Below, in pieces: positions 16,521-24,374 of a stretch of 64,000 nucleotides of DNA (the stretch's first letter is position 1; every line of letters starts with the position of its first letter). A model generated the notes under the pieces. It was not told where the DNA came from. It did not search any database and was given only the letters and a program-made list of their open reading frames with translations. A program made the position numbers and the translations under genes. Source of the DNA: HGM11368 sp051883415 (GTDB lineage Bacteria > Bacillota > Clostridia > Christensenellales > UBA3700); assembly GCA_051883415.1 (NCBI GenBank), contig JBJETR010000041.1, positions 52,210-116,209 on the forward strand, written 5' to 3'.

Positions 16521-17263
16521 TGAAAGATACTAGTTGGCTTTTGGGCGTGCCTATCGCTCACAGAGGACTGCACGACAATAAGACTTTGCCCGAAAATAGT
16601 ATGGGCGCCTTTGAGAACGCCGTATCTCACGGCTACGGAATCGAGTTCGACGTCTATCTCACCCTTGATAACAAATTGATTATTCACCACGATATGACCT
16701 TGCAGCGTTCGTGTGGCAAAAAGATTAAAGCCTACAAAATCAATTCCGACAGACTGCAAGACTACAAGTTGATGAATACCCAATACTCTATTCCGCTATT
16801 GTCCGACTTACTAAATTTGGTACAAGGCAAAGTTCCCCTTATTTTGGAAATCAAAGCCACCAACAGAGTCAAATCCACTTGCTCAGCCGTGTACGAAGCT
16901 ATCAAGGACTACCCCGGCAATATTTGCATAGAGTCTTTTGACAATCGCATTGTCGATTGGTGGCACAACAATCACCCCGAATACGTGTTGGGACAGCTGT
17001 ATAGTACAATCAACTTCTATCGTGCAATTCAACGCAGACTCAAGCAATATCGTAAAGTCGACTTTTTGGCTGTGGGAGTCAAAAACTTAAAAGAAGACTA
17101 CTTCCGCTCCGTCAAAGCCGAATGCCCCGAAAAGTTGATCATCAACTGGACGCTACGCACCACAGAGCAATTGCAAGACGCTTTAGCATACGCCGACAAC
17201 TATATTTTTGAGAGCAATATTAAATCTGACGAGTATATAACGCCCCCTTCCCTCACACACTAA
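16520..17263 (+). CDS. Glycerophosphodiester phosphodiesterase
   Basis: A 247-residue GDPD-family enzyme that splits glycerophosphodiesters to glycerol 3-phosphate and an alcohol. Catalytic motifs are AHRG (near residue 13), PENS, EFDV and HHDMTLQR. There is no signal peptide, so it should act in the cytoplasm. The start is put at the ATG overlapping the previous stop (TGATG) with AAGGAG upstream; an in-frame TTG just before it is unlikely. It is translationally coupled with the LUD gene. Confidence 0.92.
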   Translation: MKDTSWLLGVPIAHRGLHDNKTLPENSMGAFENAVSHGYGIEFDVYLTLDNKLIIHHDMTLQRSCGKKIKAYKINSDRLQDYKLMNTQYSIPLLSDLLNLVQGKVPLILEIKATNRVKSTCSAVYEAIKDYPGNICIESFDNRIVDWWHNNHPEYVLGQLYSTINFYRAIQRRLKQYRKVDFLAVGVKNLKEDYFRSVKAECPEKLIINWTLRTTEQLQDALAYADNYIFESNIKSDEYITPPSLTH

Positions 17264-17279
17264 ATGCGGGAGGTGGATT

Positions 17280-17414
17280 ATGAAAATATCGACTGTAATA
17301 GGTCTTGGCACAGGCATGATATTGGGCTATATCGGTGGCAACGTAATGTCGGGATCTTTTAAGAGAAGAAGCAAAAAGATGCTTAGAGATAAGATTGTTG
17401 AGCTTCTCGATTGA
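17280..17414 (+). CDS. 44-residue glycine-rich membrane-like protein
   Basis: A short gene, easily missed, with the ribosome binding site GGGAGGTGG six bases before the ATG. The product has a Gly-rich hydrophobic first half (IGLGTGMILGYIGG) and a basic second half (FKRRSKKMLRDK), reminiscent of YtxH-like small membrane proteins. It lies 16 bp after the GDPD gene, so it is probably the third gene of that operon. Function unknown. Confidence 0.75.
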   Translation: MKISTVIGLGTGMILGYIGGNVMSGSFKRRSKKMLRDKIVELLD

Positions 17415-17466
17415 CGTATTGCATAGATTAGAGCATTATAAGTTGCCCTAATACTGCCAACCAAAA

Positions 17467-17490
17467 AATGCACCCTACGGGGTGTATTTT
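17467..17490 (+). terminator. Possible terminator
   Basis: ATGCACCC, 3-nt loop, GGGGTGTAT, then TTTTG. It would end the LUD-GDPD operon. No other feature was seen between it and 17594. Confidence 0.55.
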
Positions 17491-17594
17491 GTTTACATTT
17501 CCAATGGGAGATTACTCTTCAAGACCTAAGCCTTTGACTCTACATTATAGCTACTCATAATAACGCATCAAGGAATCTATAACTTGTCAAAAGA

Positions 17595-17634
17595 ATAAAA
17601 AATGCACCCAACAATGCTAAGCTTGCTAGGTGCA
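17595..17634 (-). terminator. Terminator of the Isc operon
   Basis: An 11-bp stem (17603-17613 with 17624-17634) containing one or two G-T pairs, followed on the minus strand by six T. It lies just past the stop of the IscU gene. Confidence 0.8.
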
Positions 17635-17651
17635 GTGGTCATTATCGTCTT

Positions 17652-18023
17652 TTATTTGTCTTGTCTACTACGATAGTCCTCGATAGCCTTTTTGATTGCC
17701 TCTTCTGCAAGGACGGAACAATGAATCTTTTGTGGAGGCAAACCCTCCAACACCTCGACCACCTTTTTGTTGGTGAGCTGAAGAGCCTCGTCAACCGTCA
17801 TACCCTTGACCATTTCCGTTGCGGTTGAGCTGGTTGCTATGGCTGCCGCGCAACCAAAAGTCCTAAATTTGGCGTCGACGATTACGTCGTCTTTGATTTT
17901 TAGGCTAATCTCCATTATATCTCCGCAACTTGCGTTGCCTACCTTGCCCACTCCGTCGGCGTCTTCGATGAAGCCCACGTTCTTTGGATGTGCGAATGCT
18001 TCCATTACTTTGTCGTTATACAT
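17652..18023 (-). CDS. iscU: Iron-sulfur cluster scaffold IscU/NifU-like
   Basis: A 123-residue scaffold on which [2Fe-2S] and [4Fe-4S] clusters are built. The three ligand cysteines are Cys33 (ASCGD), Cys58 (FGCAAA) and Cys102 (IHCSVL), and the conserved Asp35 follows the first. The start is placed at MYNDKV because AAGGAGAAAAG precedes it; upstream in-frame codons fall inside the desulfurase gene. It overlaps the cysteine desulfurase by 8 bp and works with it. The symbol nifU is used for the same type in many clostridia. Confidence 0.95.
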   Translation of the reverse strand: MYNDKVMEAFAHPKNVGFIEDADGVGKVGNASCGDIMEISLKIKDDVIVDAKFRTFGCAAAIATSSTATEMVKGMTVDEALQLTNKKVVEVLEGLPPQKIHCSVLAEEAIKKAIEDYRSRQDK

Positions 18024-19206
18024 ATATCTTTTCTCCTTTGATTTCTTTGAATAGTGGCGACATATCTCTGAGATTGCCGATGATAGACACAAGTTGGTCT
18101 ATGACGTATTGCGTTTGTTCCATAGTGTTAGACTTGCCAAAACTAAAGCGTATCGTGCCATGTGCTATCTCAATAGGCACGCCTATCGACAACATCACGT
18201 AAGACGGCTCAAGCGAGCCCGACGAACAAGCCGAACCGCTAGACACCCTTATGCCTTGCATATCCAGCCTCATCAAAATCGACTCTCCCTCGACGTACTC
18301 GAAGCTAAAACTTGCGTTATTTGCCAAACGTTTGCTCATGTCTTTAGGTCCGTTGAAGTAGATATGAGGTATCTTCTCCAAGACTTGGGCTACAAAATAA
18401 TCTCGTAGCTTAGCGATATGCTCGTTGTTGGCTTGCATACCCTCTACGGCAAGCTCTATTGCCTTGCCCATGCCTACGATAGCGGGAGTATTGATAGTAC
18501 CTGCACGCATATTGCGTTCCTGCTCTCCGCCGTCCATGAATTTACCTATTCTCAATCCGTTGCGTTTGTATAGTACTCCCACACCCTTAGGTCCGTAGAA
18601 CTTGTGCCCGCTCATAGACAACATATCTATATTCATTGCCTTGACGTCGATAGGCACGTTACCCACGGCTTGCACGGCGTCGGTATGAAAAGCAATCTTA
18701 TGTTTTTTGGCTATAGCTCCAATCTCTGCAATAGGTTGTATTGCGCCCATCTCGTTGTTGGCAAACATGACAGATATGAGAATGGTACGCTCGGTGATTG
18801 CATCTTCCAACTGCTTGGTAGATATAATGCCCTCGCTATCCACGTCAAGATACGTCACCTCGAAGCCTTGTTTCTCCAAAGCCTTGCAAGTCTGAATTAC
18901 AGCAGGGTGTTCTATCTTGGTGGTGATGATATGATTACCCTTATCCTTGTGCATCTCTGCCATACCTTTGATAGCCCAATTATCCGACTCGCTACCACCC
19001 GAAGTAAAATACACTTCGCTAGGTAGACAACCTATCGCTTTGGCAATTCTTTCTCTTGCGATATCTACCGCCTTCAACGATTCTCTACCCGCCTTGTGTT
19101 GCGAAGACGCATTGCCAAACACCTCGGTAAAGTACGGCAACATCTCTTGCAAAACAATCGGATCGGTATAAGTCGTTGCCGAATGATCCAAATATATTTC
19201 TTCCAT
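18016..19206 (-). CDS. iscS: Cysteine desulfurase (IscS/NifS)
   Basis: A 396-residue PLP enzyme that takes sulfur from cysteine for Fe-S assembly and other thio-cofactors. Visible: the N-terminal DHSATT, the PLP lysine in SGHKFYGPKG, and the mobile catalytic Cys in SGSACSSGSLEP. The start is MEEIYLDHS at 19206, one base into the stop of the Rrf2 gene (TAATG), so translation is coupled. An upstream-extended frame is an overlap artefact. Confidence 0.95.
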   Translation of the reverse strand: MEEIYLDHSATTYTDPIVLQEMLPYFTEVFGNASSQHKAGRESLKAVDIARERIAKAIGCLPSEVYFTSGGSESDNWAIKGMAEMHKDKGNHIITTKIEHPAVIQTCKALEKQGFEVTYLDVDSEGIISTKQLEDAITERTILISVMFANNEMGAIQPIAEIGAIAKKHKIAFHTDAVQAVGNVPIDVKAMNIDMLSMSGHKFYGPKGVGVLYKRNGLRIGKFMDGGEQERNMRAGTINTPAIVGMGKAIELAVEGMQANNEHIAKLRDYFVAQVLEKIPHIYFNGPKDMSKRLANNASFSFEYVEGESILMRLDMQGIRVSSGSACSSGSLEPSYVMLSIGVPIEIAHGTIRFSFGKSNTMEQTQYVIDQLVSIIGNLRDMSPLFKEIKGEKIYV

Positions 19207-19628
19207 TATTCCCTCGCAATAACGCTTGCCAAGGACATAGAATCCAAGCAATCGTTGATAGTTTTGTATAGTTTGTCCCACACGCTGTGGGTGGTGCAAT
19301 GGCAACTCTCGCTGTTGCCACATTGTTTGCTACATTCTCCCGACACGCAGTCGACTATCACTAGTCCGTCTTCCAACGCTCTAAGGATTTCGCCTACGCT
19401 TATATCCTCGGCGTTGCGGGGCAAAACGTATCCACCGCCCGCACCCCTAGACGAAGCTACCAATTCCGCCTTTTTGAGAGCGGAAAACAGTTGCTCCAAA
19501 TACTTATCGCTTACGCCAATATCCTCGGCAATGCTACTTAGCGCAACGACCTTGTCGTCGTAGGCTTGTCTTTCTGCCAGACAGCACATTGCTTTGAGTC
19601 CGTATCTTGCTTTGGAAGATAACTTCAT
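19206..19628 (-). CDS. iscR: Rrf2-family Fe-S regulator (IscR-like)
   Basis: A 140-residue winged-helix regulator starting MKLSSKARYG. The C-terminal part has Cys94, Cys99, Cys103, Cys109 and Cys111, more than the three Cys used by IscR to hold [2Fe-2S]. It probably senses cluster supply and represses this operon. CymR-type Rrf2 proteins lack such cysteines, so IscR-like is the better call. The start at 19628 has GGAG upstream. Confidence 0.9.
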   Translation of the reverse strand: MKLSSKARYGLKAMCCLAERQAYDDKVVALSSIAEDIGVSDKYLEQLFSALKKAELVASSRGAGGGYVLPRNAEDISVGEILRALEDGLVIVDCVSGECSKQCGNSESCHCTTHSVWDKLYKTINDCLDSMSLASVIARE

Positions 19629-19655
19629 AATATCTCCTACTTGTTTACTAGGAAT

Positions 19656-19684
19656 AGTGTACAATTATATTGTCGCATTGTCAA
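19656..19684 (-). promoter_or_regulatory. Promoter of the isc operon
   Basis: TTGACA (19679-19684), 17-bp spacer, TACACT (19656-19661), on the minus strand. Confidence 0.8.
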
Positions 19685-19698
19685 ACGATTTTATACAA

Positions 19699-19719
19699 TT
19701 CCTATAAATTTGGTAGGAA
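19699..19719. promoter_or_regulatory. Candidate Rrf2 binding site
   Basis: Inverted repeat TTCCTA, 9-nt AT-rich spacer, TAGGAA, about 15 bp upstream of the isc -35 box. A related half-site ACTAGGAAT lies at the -10 region. The shape resembles sites of CymR/IscR-type regulators. Confidence 0.5.
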
Positions 19720-19795
19720 ATCAATAATATGTGATTTTTGATTACAATCTTTTCAATAAATAGATTTGTATAACAAATAATATTTTGTAAAAAAA

Positions 19796-19824
19796 TTGAC
19801 ACTTACAATCTATCGTGATAAAAT
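19796..19824 (+). promoter_or_regulatory. Promoter of the gene at 19891
   Basis: TTGACA (19796-19801), 17-bp spacer, TAAAAT (19819-19824). Confidence 0.8.
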
Positions 19825-19890
19825 TTTTGTATAAAGGTAATGCTAAATTGCTATACCCCCAAGACCGAAAGATAAAAGAAGGACGTTGGT

Positions 19891-20463
19891 ATGTGTTGGC
19901 TTATTATAGAAACTGCTGCAGGTTTATTTGTAATGGGTTTGGGTGCCCTTGCTGCTCAATCGGGCGCGGCATGGGCTCTTTTAGAAATCCCGTGCTATAT
20001 CATAGGCGGACTTATTGCCGCTCCGGGCGCAATATTATTATTGAGGAGTATATTAAGTCCTATTTTTAGTTTAATCTTCGGCGTACGTAAGTCTTCGCGT
20101 GATAAGTCCGACAAAAAGGGAGACAAAAGTAGTTCTAACGATCTCTCTAACGAAAATAAAAATGAAAACACAGAACTAAAAGAACCCGATAGCCACGTGG
20201 AATATTTGATTTGCAACGAAATTACAAAAAGGCTACCTCCGGTAACCCCGTCTACGGGATTATATTGCACAATCTATAGCGATTCGGCTTCTTTGAGCGG
20301 AACGATTACCTTGTGGTATTCCACCGACGTCGATAAAGTAAGAAGTGCAATCAGTGACGGTTTCAACTCTGCCCTCCAAAAAGCAGCAGACAAGGGCTAC
20401 GACGTCTACAATATATCCGGTTTGGACGTCAGCGGAGTTACTTTGCAAGTCGCCTCAACGTAA
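19891..20463 (+). CDS. Two-helix membrane protein with soluble C-terminal domain
   Basis: A 190-residue protein of unknown family. Residues about 3-27 and 33-60 are hydrophobic with many Gly and Ala. Residues about 66-115 form a polar linker rich in Ser, Lys, Asp and Asn. The last 75 residues look like a small alpha/beta domain (strands LYCTIYSDS and TITLWYST, helix VRSAISDGFNSALQKA). AAGGACG lies 6-8 bases before the ATG. It is a single-gene unit with its own promoter and terminator. Confidence 0.7.
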   Translation: MCWLIIETAAGLFVMGLGALAAQSGAAWALLEIPCYIIGGLIAAPGAILLLRSILSPIFSLIFGVRKSSRDKSDKKGDKSSSNDLSNENKNENTELKEPDSHVEYLICNEITKRLPPVTPSTGLYCTIYSDSASLSGTITLWYSTDVDKVRSAISDGFNSALQKAADKGYDVYNISGLDVSGVTLQVAST

Positions 20464-20482
20464 CGCTCACCAAAATAACACA

Positions 20483-20509
20483 AAAAGACCGCCAAAACAG
20501 CGGTCTTTT
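20483..20509 (+). terminator. Bidirectional terminator
   Basis: AAAAGACCGC, 7-nt loop, GCGGTCTTTT, between two converging genes. Confidence 0.9.
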
Positions 20510-20536
20510 GCATAATAAGTCTTAGTCAATATTACG

Positions 20537-20953
20537 TCAATCCCAATAACTTAATTTGTTGATATGCGCGGGATTTGCTTTATTCTCCTCTTCGTTATCC
20601 TCAATAATTCCGTCGTTACAAGTAATGCTCACGTCCTTACACTTTATCCAGTTAGTATAACTTTCTTTGTAACTGCATTCCACCGGCGCATTGTGATAAT
20701 AGTAACCATACCAATCGTGTTTGATGGTGATATCTTCCCTAAAACCCTTCTTTATCTTTTTCCAATCGGCAACGCTACCTTCGTAAAAAACATGCACGCT
20801 TGTCTCTTTTGCGTCTTCTAAAACCGCCCATTGCAATTCTACCACCGAAGAAGGAATATACAGTTCCACCTCCGAGCAATTTTCTGCACTTAGTTCTCCG
20901 CACTTGACAACGTATTGTCCGCTATCTAACTTTATTATCTTTTTATCTACCAT
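20537..20953 (-). CDS. Short BspA-like (LRR_5 type) protein, possibly a remnant
   Basis: A 138-residue protein. Segments such as LYIPSSVVEL and VFYEGSVADWKKI, and the ending block with ITCNDGII, are typical of the closing part of BspA-type leucine-rich repeat proteins. Only about one repeat is left and there is no signal peptide, so it may be a degraded or minimal member. The start MVDKK at 20953 has AAGGTGGAG upstream. Function unknown. Confidence 0.6.
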   Translation of the reverse strand: MVDKKIIKLDSGQYVVKCGELSAENCSEVELYIPSSVVELQWAVLEDAKETSVHVFYEGSVADWKKIKKGFREDITIKHDWYGYYYHNAPVECSYKESYTNWIKCKDVSITCNDGIIEDNEEENKANPAHINKLSYWD

Positions 20954-21122
20954 ACTCCACCTTTCCATTTGTTACGTGATTGTCGGTAATTGCATAATCA
21001 TTGACTTATTATTGGGATTTGTATAACTACAATATACCACTTTTTTTGTTTGACTTGCAATATTTTATCCAAAAATCCAAAAACATTGGGGCTCAATTTT
21101 GGCAAGTGACTTTTATGAGCAA

Positions 21123-21148
21123 AGTGGTCGGCATTTTTGCCGACCACT
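21123..21148 (-). terminator. Strong hairpin downstream of glyA
   Basis: Perfect 11-bp stem AGTGGTCGGCA/TGCCGACCACT with a 4-nt loop. It lies 77 bp past glyA. No long T run follows on either strand, so intrinsic termination is only probable. Confidence 0.5.
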
Positions 21149-21202
21149 GTTGTAACTTCTATTCTATTAGTATTTTTACCTAAATATAGTGACTTGTTTT
21201 TT

Positions 21203-21224
21203 ATTTTTGTCGACACGTATCGGG
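21203..21224 (-). repeat. Dispersed 22-bp palindromic element, copy 3
   Basis: On the minus strand it reads CCCGATACGTGTCG then ACAAAAAT. It directly follows the TAA stop codon of glyA, in the same orientation and position as copy 1 after the antiporter gene. One core base differs from the perfect palindrome. Confidence 0.65.
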
Positions 21225-22481
21225 TTATCTCAATACGTCGCTTTCATACAAAGGATATTTTTTGCAAAGCTCAGCGACTTTAGCCGAACATCTCTCGATA
21301 GCCTCTTCGCCGTTGTCTACGAGGTCTACTATGCACTCGGCGATTACTTCCATATCCTCTTCTTTCATTCCTCTGGAGGTTACGGCAGGAGTGCCGAGTC
21401 TTAGTCCGCTAGTCACGAACGGAGATTGTTTGTCAAAAGGAATTGCGTTTTTGTTGGCGGTGATGTGCGCTTCGTCAAGCAAATGCTCTATTTCTTTACC
21501 CGTCTTGCCCTTAGAGGTGAGGTCTACGAGCATAAGGTGATTGTCGGTGCCGCCGCTGACGAGGTCGATTCCTCTTGCCGTCAAAGCCTTGGCAAGGGCT
21601 TGAGCATTGGCGCAAACTTGCTTTTGGTATGCAACGAACTCGTCTCTCATTGCCTCTTTGAGAGCTACTGCCTTAGCTGCAATGACGTGCATGAGCGGTC
21701 CGCCTTGCGTACCCGGGAAGATTGCCTTGTTGATTTTGGTAGCGAGTTCTTCGTCGTTGGTAAGGATAAGTCCGCCACGAGGACCTCTGAGAGTCTTGTG
21801 AGTAGTAGTGGTAACGACGTCGGCAATGCCTACCGGGGTTGGGTGACAACCTGCGGCAACGAGTCCCGCAATATGTGCCATATCCACCATGAGGTATGCG
21901 CCCACGCTGTCTGCTATCTCTCTGAACTTAGCAAAGTCGATAATTCTCGGATAAGCGCTGGCACCTGCAAGAATGAGCTTTGGTTTGTGCTCTTTGGCAA
22001 GTCTTGCAACCTCTTCGTAGTCTATTCTTGCATCGGTTTCGCTTACGCAATATGGTACGATATTGAAGTATTTTCCCGAAATATTGACAGGACTGCCGTG
22101 CGAGAGGTGTCCGCCGTGAGCAAGGCTCATGCTAAGTACGGTATCTCCCGGTTGCAACAACGCTACGAATACTGCGAGGTTGGCGTTGGCTCCGCTATGT
22201 GCTTGAACGTTGGCATACTTACTACCAAAAAGCTTGCATGCTCTCTCGATAGCGAGTTTTTCGGCTACGTCTACGTATTGGCAACCACCGTAATATCTTT
22301 TGCCGGGATAACCCTCGGCATACTTGTTGGTGAGGTGAGTGCCCATGGCTGCCATAACTGCGGGACTAACGATATTTTCGCTGGCAATAAGTTCGATATT
22401 GCCTTGTTGCCTCTTGAGTTCGGCTTCCATTGACTCGTAGAGTTCGAGGTCGTTTTCGCGGATAATCTTCAAATCTATCAT
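21225..22481 (-). CDS. glyA: Serine hydroxymethyltransferase
   Basis: A 418-residue PLP enzyme that converts serine and tetrahydrofolate to glycine and methylene-THF, the main cellular source of one-carbon units. Visible: IELIASENIVS near residue 30, YAEGYPGKRYYGG, and the PLP lysine in TTTTHKTLRGPRGG. Normal length. AAGGAGAAC precedes the ATG. It lies 92 bp after aspS on the same strand, so it may be the last gene of the long comM-aspS transcript or have its own promoter. Confidence 0.97.
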   Translation of the reverse strand: MIDLKIIRENDLELYESMEAELKRQQGNIELIASENIVSPAVMAAMGTHLTNKYAEGYPGKRYYGGCQYVDVAEKLAIERACKLFGSKYANVQAHSGANANLAVFVALLQPGDTVLSMSLAHGGHLSHGSPVNISGKYFNIVPYCVSETDARIDYEEVARLAKEHKPKLILAGASAYPRIIDFAKFREIADSVGAYLMVDMAHIAGLVAAGCHPTPVGIADVVTTTTHKTLRGPRGGLILTNDEELATKINKAIFPGTQGGPLMHVIAAKAVALKEAMRDEFVAYQKQVCANAQALAKALTARGIDLVSGGTDNHLMLVDLTSKGKTGKEIEHLLDEAHITANKNAIPFDKQSPFVTSGLRLGTPAVTSRGMKEEDMEVIAECIVDLVDNGEEAIERCSAKVAELCKKYPLYESDVLR

Positions 22482-22573
22482 AATGTTCTCCTTGTGTGTT
22501 TTGTATTATATTATCATATATTGTATCTTTTGGCTATCAAACCAAGCTATAATCTGCTTGATTTGTACGGCTA

Positions 22574-24364
22574 TTATTCCTTTTCTTCGGGTGGAACGGT
22601 TATTGCTAACTCCTGCAACTGCTTGTCCTCTACTCTCGAAGGTGCGTCGGTCATCAAGCAGGAAGCATTTTGCACCTTAGGGAATGCGATAACGTCCTTG
22701 ATGTTGTCGGTGCCCGTGATGAGCATAACGAGTCTATCTAGACCAAACGCAAGTCCTCCGTGTGGTGGCGTGCCGTATCTGAATGCGTCTACGAAGAAAC
22801 CGAATCTTGCCACGATATCTTCGCTACTAAATCCAAGGATTGAGAATAGCTTTTGTTGCATCTTGCAGTCGTGTATTCTTATACTTCCTCCGCCAGCTTC
22901 TTGACCGTTGATGACGAGGTCGTAAGCGTTGGCTCTAACCTTGAGCGGATCGGTATCCAGCAAAGGCAAATCCTCGATTTTTGCCGAAGTGAACGGATGG
23001 TGAACGGCGTAGTATCTGCCGTCCTCTTCGCTGTATTCGAGCAACGGGAAGTCCACTACCCACAGCACGTCGTATACGCTCTTATCATACAATTCGTACT
23101 TGTCGGCAAGATGGCATCTTAGTGCACCGAGGCTGTCGAGCACAACCTTGTTTTTGTCGGCAACCACGAATATCACGTCGCCTTGCTCTGCGCCGAGCTC
23201 TTTGGCAATACTCTCTTTGACTTCGTCAGACAAGTATTTGAAGAAAGAAGAAGTGATTCCGTCAGGCTTGTACATAGCGTAGGCAAGCCCCTTAGCGCCG
23301 TAGCTCTTGACAAACTCGCCAAAGCCGTCCACGTCCTTACGAGTCATCTTGGTGCAAAGTCCTTTGGCGTTGATGGCTCTCACGCTACCGCCTTGCTCTA
23401 TTGCGCCGTCAAACACGCTAAATCCACAGCCCTTGACGATATCCGACAAGTCATGTATTTCTAGAGCAAAACGAGTGTCGGGCTTGTCGCTACCCCACTT
23501 GTTCATAGCCACCTCGTAAGGTATTCTGCGGATATGCTCGTCGAACTCAATTCCTTTGCATTGTCTAAAGACTTCTCTTATCAGTCCTTCGGCAATTTCC
23601 ATAACTTGCTCTGGTTCTTCTACGTAGCTCATCTCCATATCTATCTGGCTGAATTCAGGCTGACGATTGCTTCTGAGGTCCTCGTCACGGAAGCATCTTG
23701 CGATTTGGTAATATCTATCCATACCCGCAATCATCAACAACTGCTTGTAGATTTGAGGAGATTGAGGCAGGGCGTAGAACTCGCCTTGGTGAATACGAGA
23801 AGGCACGAGATAATCTCTTGCACCCTCAGGGGTAGACTTACCCAAAAAAGGCGTCTCTATCTCCAAAAATCCGTTATCGCCCATATAGTTGCGCACCACG
23901 CGAGTAATCTTATCTCTCATGATGAGTCTTGACTGCAGATAGTTTCTTCTCAAGTCGAGATAACGATATTTTAGTCTAAGATTTTCGCCCGCCTTGACGT
24001 CTTCAGTGATGACGAAAGGAGTAATCTCTGCTTCCGAGAGAATCTTGAGGTCGTTTGCAAGAATTTCCACCTCACCCGTAGGCATGTTGGCGTTGATATT
24101 GCCGCCACGGCTTCTCACCTTACCGCTCACGCACAAGACGTATTCGTTACGTACCGTAGTCGCCTTCGCAAATACGCTCGCATCGCAACTATCGTCAAAA
24201 GCTACTTGTACGATACCCGTTCTATCTCTAAGGTCAATAAACATCAAGTTGCCGAGATTGCGGTATTTGGCAACGAAGCCCATGACCGTAACTTGGCTGT
24301 CAATGTCTTTTGCTCTAAGGTCGCCGCACATATGCGTGCGCTTTGCTCCATTCAAAAAGTCCAT
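22574..24364 (-). CDS. aspS: Aspartyl-tRNA synthetase
   Basis: A 596-residue class IIb synthetase of bacterial type: N-terminal OB-fold anticodon domain (to about 110), catalytic core with motif 1 FLEIETPFLGKSTPEGARDYL, motif 2 FRDEDLRSNRQPEFSQID, motif 3 GLDRL, and the bacterial GAD insertion in between. It charges tRNA-Asp. It lies 10 bp after hisS; the hisS-aspS pair is common in Bacillota. No T-box leader is present because the gene is internal to an operon. Confidence 0.97.
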   Translation of the reverse strand: MDFLNGAKRTHMCGDLRAKDIDSQVTVMGFVAKYRNLGNLMFIDLRDRTGIVQVAFDDSCDASVFAKATTVRNEYVLCVSGKVRSRGGNINANMPTGEVEILANDLKILSEAEITPFVITEDVKAGENLRLKYRYLDLRRNYLQSRLIMRDKITRVVRNYMGDNGFLEIETPFLGKSTPEGARDYLVPSRIHQGEFYALPQSPQIYKQLLMIAGMDRYYQIARCFRDEDLRSNRQPEFSQIDMEMSYVEEPEQVMEIAEGLIREVFRQCKGIEFDEHIRRIPYEVAMNKWGSDKPDTRFALEIHDLSDIVKGCGFSVFDGAIEQGGSVRAINAKGLCTKMTRKDVDGFGEFVKSYGAKGLAYAMYKPDGITSSFFKYLSDEVKESIAKELGAEQGDVIFVVADKNKVVLDSLGALRCHLADKYELYDKSVYDVLWVVDFPLLEYSEEDGRYYAVHHPFTSAKIEDLPLLDTDPLKVRANAYDLVINGQEAGGGSIRIHDCKMQQKLFSILGFSSEDIVARFGFFVDAFRYGTPPHGGLAFGLDRLVMLITGTDNIKDVIAFPKVQNASCLMTDAPSRVEDKQLQELAITVPPEEKE

Positions 24365-24374
24365 ATTCTACCTC

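Noticed and set aside
21123..21148. Certain intrinsic terminator for glyA
   Set aside because: The stem is excellent but neither strand has a proper T run right after it, so it is listed with reduced confidence only.
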